Shown: positions 63,148 to 64,000 of the stretch, piece by piece | Layout: each line of letters begins with the position of its first letter | Numbering within the stretch: position 1 is the stretch's first letter | Assembly: GCF_030056815.1 (NCBI RefSeq) | Contig: NZ_JASHKR010000024.1 | Coordinates: 1 to 64,000 of the forward strand | DNA from: Rhodococcus sp. IEGM 1379 | Lineage (GTDB): Bacteria; Actinomycetota; Actinomycetes; Mycobacteriales; Mycobacteriaceae | DNA: 64,000 nucleotides | Reading direction: 5' to 3' | The notes under the pieces: model-generated | What the model saw: the letters and a program-made list of their open reading frames with translations, nothing else | What the model was told of the DNA's origin: nothing | Databases searched by the model: none | Translations under genes and position numbers: made by a program

Positions 63148-64000
63148 CCAGTTCACGTAACTTCACCAGGTCGAAGGTTCGTTTCGGCCGCGCCACCCCC
63201 GGACGGTGGCGCGGCACCCGGACCCGAAGAGCAGCCGGCCGAACCGTACATCGCACCGGCGTCGGCATCAGCAATGCTTCTCCGTCGACGCCAACCGGGA
63301 TAGACGGCATGTTTGCGTCGACGATTACCTCGGATGTCGTTGCCTGCGTGAGTCCGTGCTGATGCGTGCGGCGAAGCAATCCAATCACCTGACGCGTATT
63401 TGTCACCGACAGAGCAACAACACCAAGTGTTCCCAAGTCCAATCGCGGGCGACGACCGAGACCTGCCAGGTCTGAAGTTTCGTAAGGGCCGTTGCTCACT
63501 AATACCGCTTGCGGGCAGTCGATCACGCTGCCAGCAACGTGTGCGATCAGGTGCGCGCCGTCCTGCCCGGTAAGTACGTCCGGAAGCATCCGCAAGGCAG
63601 TGCTGGTCTTGGCATCGCGATACGACGGACTCTGCACCACCTCCGCATACGCACCGAACGACGCGTTGTTGACAAACGTCCGGCCGCCGACCGTCCCGAT
63701 GTCGACGAAGATGTCGATGCCGTCGGTCAGCGCATCCAGGCAATGAGACGGATCTTGAAGGTCCAGACCGAGGTCGGCAGCAAAATGATTTCGCGTCCCC
63801 GCACTGATCACCAGAAACGGCAGACCGTGCTCCGCCGCGACAGCCGCGACGAGGGCCTGCGTTCCATCTCCCCCGGCCACCCCGAGTAGATCAGCTCCGT
63901 CATCGACAGCCTTGCGTGCAAGTTCCGCCACATCCACCGGGTGGTCCGCATCGAGAACAAAAACCTCTGCGCCCAACGCTTCTGCCTTCTCACGCAATCC
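63122..64000 (-). CDS. Diacylglycerol/lipid kinase family protein (partial)
   Basis: The last 291 or so residues of a DAG-kinase-type lipid kinase, running open to the right edge. The nucleotide motif GGDGTQALVAAVA and the FVNNASFGAYAEVVQ segment are visible, with SVDGEAL-type PVGVDGEALLMPTPV near the end. Such enzymes phosphorylate diacylglycerol or sphingosine-like lipids. The N-terminus, including any fused PAP2 domain, is outside. The 3' end overlaps the SARP remnant by 26 bases. Confidence 0.85.
   Translation of the reverse strand, partial: GLREKAEALGAEVFVLDADHPVDVAELARKAVDDGADLLGVAGGDGTQALVAAVAAEHGLPFLVISAGTRNHFAADLGLDLQDPSHCLDALTDGIDIFVDIGTVGGRTFVNNASFGAYAEVVQSPSYRDAKTSTALRMLPDVLTGQDGAHLIAHVAGSVIDCPQAVLVSNGPYETSDLAGLGRRPRLDLGTLGVVALSVTNTRQVIGLLRRTHQHGLTQATTSEVIVDANMPSIPVGVDGEALLMPTPVRCTVRPAALRVRVPRHRPGVARPKRTFDLVKLRELASFRRGDA

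Noticed and set aside
1-64000. CRISPR arrays, insertion sequences, tRNA genes, rRNA genes, riboswitches
   Set aside because: I read both strands for spaced repeats, transposase motifs, tRNA-like folds and known leader motifs, and saw none that I could support.

Overview
The window is high-GC actinobacterial DNA, most likely from a Rhodococcus close to R. erythropolis/R. qingshengii. The evidence is the dense acyl-CoA and ketone catabolism, the fprB/AurF-type pair, an Ltp-like thiolase with a DUF35 partner behind a KstR-type operator, mycobacterial-type GAP proteins, and frequent GTG/TTG starts with ATGA/GTGA stop-start overlaps. No rRNA, tRNA, IS element or CRISPR array was seen.

Region 1 (1-6.5 kb): the tail of a FAD-linked oxidase, then decayed DNA with the N-terminus of a class III lanthipeptide synthetase fused to another fragment, an SDR, an AurF-type diiron oxygenase with its ferredoxin/NADPH reductase, and the DUF35-thiolase pair.

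Region 2 (6.6-22.9 kb, all minus strand): a large catabolic block. One unit encodes a TauD/AtsK-type 2-oxoglutarate dioxygenase, an MFS transporter, an aldehyde dehydrogenase and a TetR regulator. The other runs from a methylacyl-CoA racemase through thiolase, acyl-CoA ligase, enoyl-CoA hydratase, acyl-CoA dehydrogenase, hydroxyacyl-CoA dehydrogenase and MaoC hydratase to a hydrolase, a PucR regulator, an SCP2 protein and an NDMA-type alcohol dehydrogenase. A TetR gene closes the block at 22.8 kb. Its promoter and the dioxygenase promoter share the same 20-bp palindrome, so this regulator probably controls both. A plausible job is release of an alcohol/aldehyde from an ester or sulfate ester, oxidation to the acid and beta-oxidation of a branched acyl chain.

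Region 3 (22.9-35.7 kb): hydrolases, a MalT-type regulator and many broken genes: a frameshifted monooxygenase, an arylsulfatase tail, a SulP transporter fused by deletion to a GAP gene, an acyl-ACP thioesterase, and a 13E12/DUF222 fragment. An orphan pair of unknown genes follows.

Region 4 (35.8-47.1 kb): a TetR/hydroxyacyl-CoA dehydrogenase operon, a secreted ParB-like protein, and a ketone-degradation operon (flavin monooxygenase, beta-lactamase-fold esterase, alcohol dehydrogenase, acyl-CoA ligase, SDR) opposite its TetR regulator. This resembles Baeyer-Villiger ketone catabolism.

Region 5 (47.1-49.8 kb): an NrtR-type Nudix repressor faces a three-domain protein that joins an ADP-ribosylglycohydrolase, a Cys-phosphatase-like domain and a macro domain. 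It looks like a dedicated NAD/ADP-ribose processing locus and is the most unusual system here.

Region 6 (49.8-64 kb): a small membrane peptide, a DUF1275 protein, an IclR-controlled divergon (RidA and hydrolase opposite an SsuABC-like ABC importer, with a carboxylesterase), a third GAP protein, a two-component pair, a decayed AfsR/SARP regulator and a lipid kinase running off the right edge.
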